Source of the DNA: a virus
IMG/VR virus record: IMGVR_UViG_3300031659_000115
Coordinates: 1 to 21,938 of that record
Length of the DNA stretch: 21,938 nucleotides
Reading direction: 5' to 3' (one strand)
In this document: in pieces, positions 21,306 through 21,938 of the stretch
Position numbering within the stretch: position 1 is the first letter of the stretch
Layout: each line of letters opens with the position of its first letter
Notes under the pieces: generated by a model
What the model was told of the DNA's origin: nothing
What the model saw: only the letters and a program-made list of their open reading frames with translations
Database searches by the model: none
Program-made: the position numbers and the translations under genes

Positions 21306-21617
21306 ATGGATAACATGACTACTACCGATTACCAAATCGAAGAAGATTATCAGACACGTTATGAAGCGTGTTACGACACAGCGCTTGATGAGTTCAAAAC
21401 TTCACTCGAACCTATAAAGCAATCATTCGAGCATTACCTTAACGAAACACCTATCTGCGATGTTCCTTTATATGTGATTATGCAGATGGCACATAGTGTT
21501 GATGAAATGACAAAAAAGGCTAACTTCCATTACGAAGATGAGCATGACGATGTTTGGTACAATTTTGAAAGTGAGTTATCAGATATCCTTTTAGACGACT
21601 ACGGATGGGAGTATTAA
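21306..21617 (+). CDS. Acidic early protein of unknown function, 103 residues
   Basis: MDNMTTTDYQIEEDYQTRYE leads into a helical region (ALDEFKTSLEPIKQSFEHYL), a short PICDVPLY segment, and an acidic C-terminal half with HYEDEHDDVW and LSDILLDDYGWEY. Strongly acidic throughout, with several Tyr and Trp in acidic context, a property shared with phage DNA-mimic proteins, though that is only a possibility. GGAGA lies about 8 nt before the ATG, within the end of the preceding gene. Cotranscribed from P2. Confidence 0.6.
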   Translation: MDNMTTTDYQIEEDYQTRYEACYDTALDEFKTSLEPIKQSFEHYLNETPICDVPLYVIMQMAHSVDEMTKKANFHYEDEHDDVWYNFESELSDILLDDYGWEY

Positions 21618-21618
21618 C

Positions 21619-21822
21619 ATGGGATATTTCAGCGATTTAGATATTGACAATCAAGAGATGGAGGCTATTGGTGGTGTTGTGCCAAAGCACGACCAAGAGC
21701 CTGACTTCATGTCATACGCCCACAAGGTGATGGCTTCAAAAGAGTTTGAACAAGACATGATAGATGTTGACCAAGACCAAGGTTATGACGAATATAAAGA
21801 AACTAAAGCGAGGTTATTATGA
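21619..21822 (+). CDS. Acidic small early protein, 67 residues
   Basis: MGYFSDLDIDNQEMEAIGGV, then a Pro/Asp segment, then a helix with MSYAHKVMASKEFEQDMIDV and a charged tail (YDEYKETKARLL). It starts 1 bp after the previous stop with GGGAG upstream, and its TGA overlaps the next ATG by 4 bp. Acidic like the preceding protein. No recognised motif; function unknown. Confidence 0.6.
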   Translation: MGYFSDLDIDNQEMEAIGGVVPKHDQEPDFMSYAHKVMASKEFEQDMIDVDQDQGYDEYKETKARLL

Positions 21823-21938
21823 GCCAAGACCAAAGACTATTAGATTATCTTAGAGATAATAAACAGATTGACCCACTTACATCATGGAAGAAGTTAGGCA
21901 TCTACAGACTATCTTCTTGCATCCACAGACTGCGTAAG
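21819..21938 (+). CDS. HTH-domain protein, N-terminal part (runs off the right edge)
   Basis: Forty residues are visible: MSQDQRLLDYLRDNKQIDPL, then TSWKKLGIYRLSSCIHRLRK. The pattern L-x-x-L-x-x-x-x-x-I-(T/D)-P-x-x-(A/S)-x-x-x-(F/L)-G-I-x-R-L-(A/S)-x-x-I-x-x-L-R is that of a short helix-turn-helix found in many phage early proteins (I believe the HTH_55 family), of about 70-90 residues in full. It is coupled to the preceding gene by an ATGA overlap. A role in transcription control or DNA binding is likely. Confidence 0.68.
   Translation, partial: MSQDQRLLDYLRDNKQIDPLTSWKKLGIYRLSSCIHRLRK

Overview
The window looks like part of the genome of a short-tailed (podovirus-like) bacteriophage. The evidence is a linked terminase pair, a head-tail adaptor, a nozzle-like tail protein, several large candidate ejection proteins and a portal gene, with no tape-measure gene. 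Glycine/glutamine-rich virion proteins of this kind are common in marine and freshwater podophages, so an aquatic bacterial host is likely, but the host cannot be named. Near-consensus sigma70-type promoters fit a proteobacterial host. No integrase, CI-type repressor operon, capsid or lysis gene is visible, so lifestyle is undecided. Base composition is a mosaic: structural and packaging genes are about 45% GC, while several accessory genes are about 22-28% GC in the lines I counted.

Left part (1-15891, all minus strand, so read right to left): small terminase, an AT-rich unknown gene inserted between the terminase subunits, large terminase, a 1341-residue polyvalent ejection protein ending in a transglycosylase-like domain, head-tail adaptor, a small structural protein, a protein with 20-residue repeats, a nozzle-like protein, two small conserved proteins, a two-gene low-complexity protein ending in an S74 chaperone domain, three further candidate internal virion proteins, and the start of the portal gene at the window edge.

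Accessory part (15718-19485, minus strand): a tightly coupled run in which almost every stop codon overlaps the next start codon (ATGA or TAATG). From its promoter it encodes an HTH regulator, a 41-residue zinc ribbon, a 53-residue protein, a 2OG-Fe(II) oxygenase, a VRR-NUC nuclease, two more 2OG-Fe(II) oxygenases, a YbcO-like (DUF1364) nuclease, a 31-residue zinc-finger peptide, a NinB-like recombination protein and two small unknowns, and then runs into packaging. It resembles a lambda nin region interrupted by AT-rich oxygenase cargo.

Non-coding divergence region (19486-20366): leftward transcription starts from an extended -10 promoter near 19520 and rightward transcription from a consensus promoter at 20284. 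Between them about 650 bp has no credible gene but holds many nested, bulged and multibranched helices, several needing G.U pairs that work only on the plus strand. I read it as a large structured RNA, followed by a second short RNA (about 60 nt) with its own -10 box and a rho-independent terminator.

Right part (20367-21938, plus strand): small early genes, several probably DNA-binding, driven by two related promoter-leader cassettes. Each has an identical 15-base core around the -10 box, a hairpin starting at the predicted +1, and a nearly identical ribosome-binding leader that also occurs a third time between two genes.
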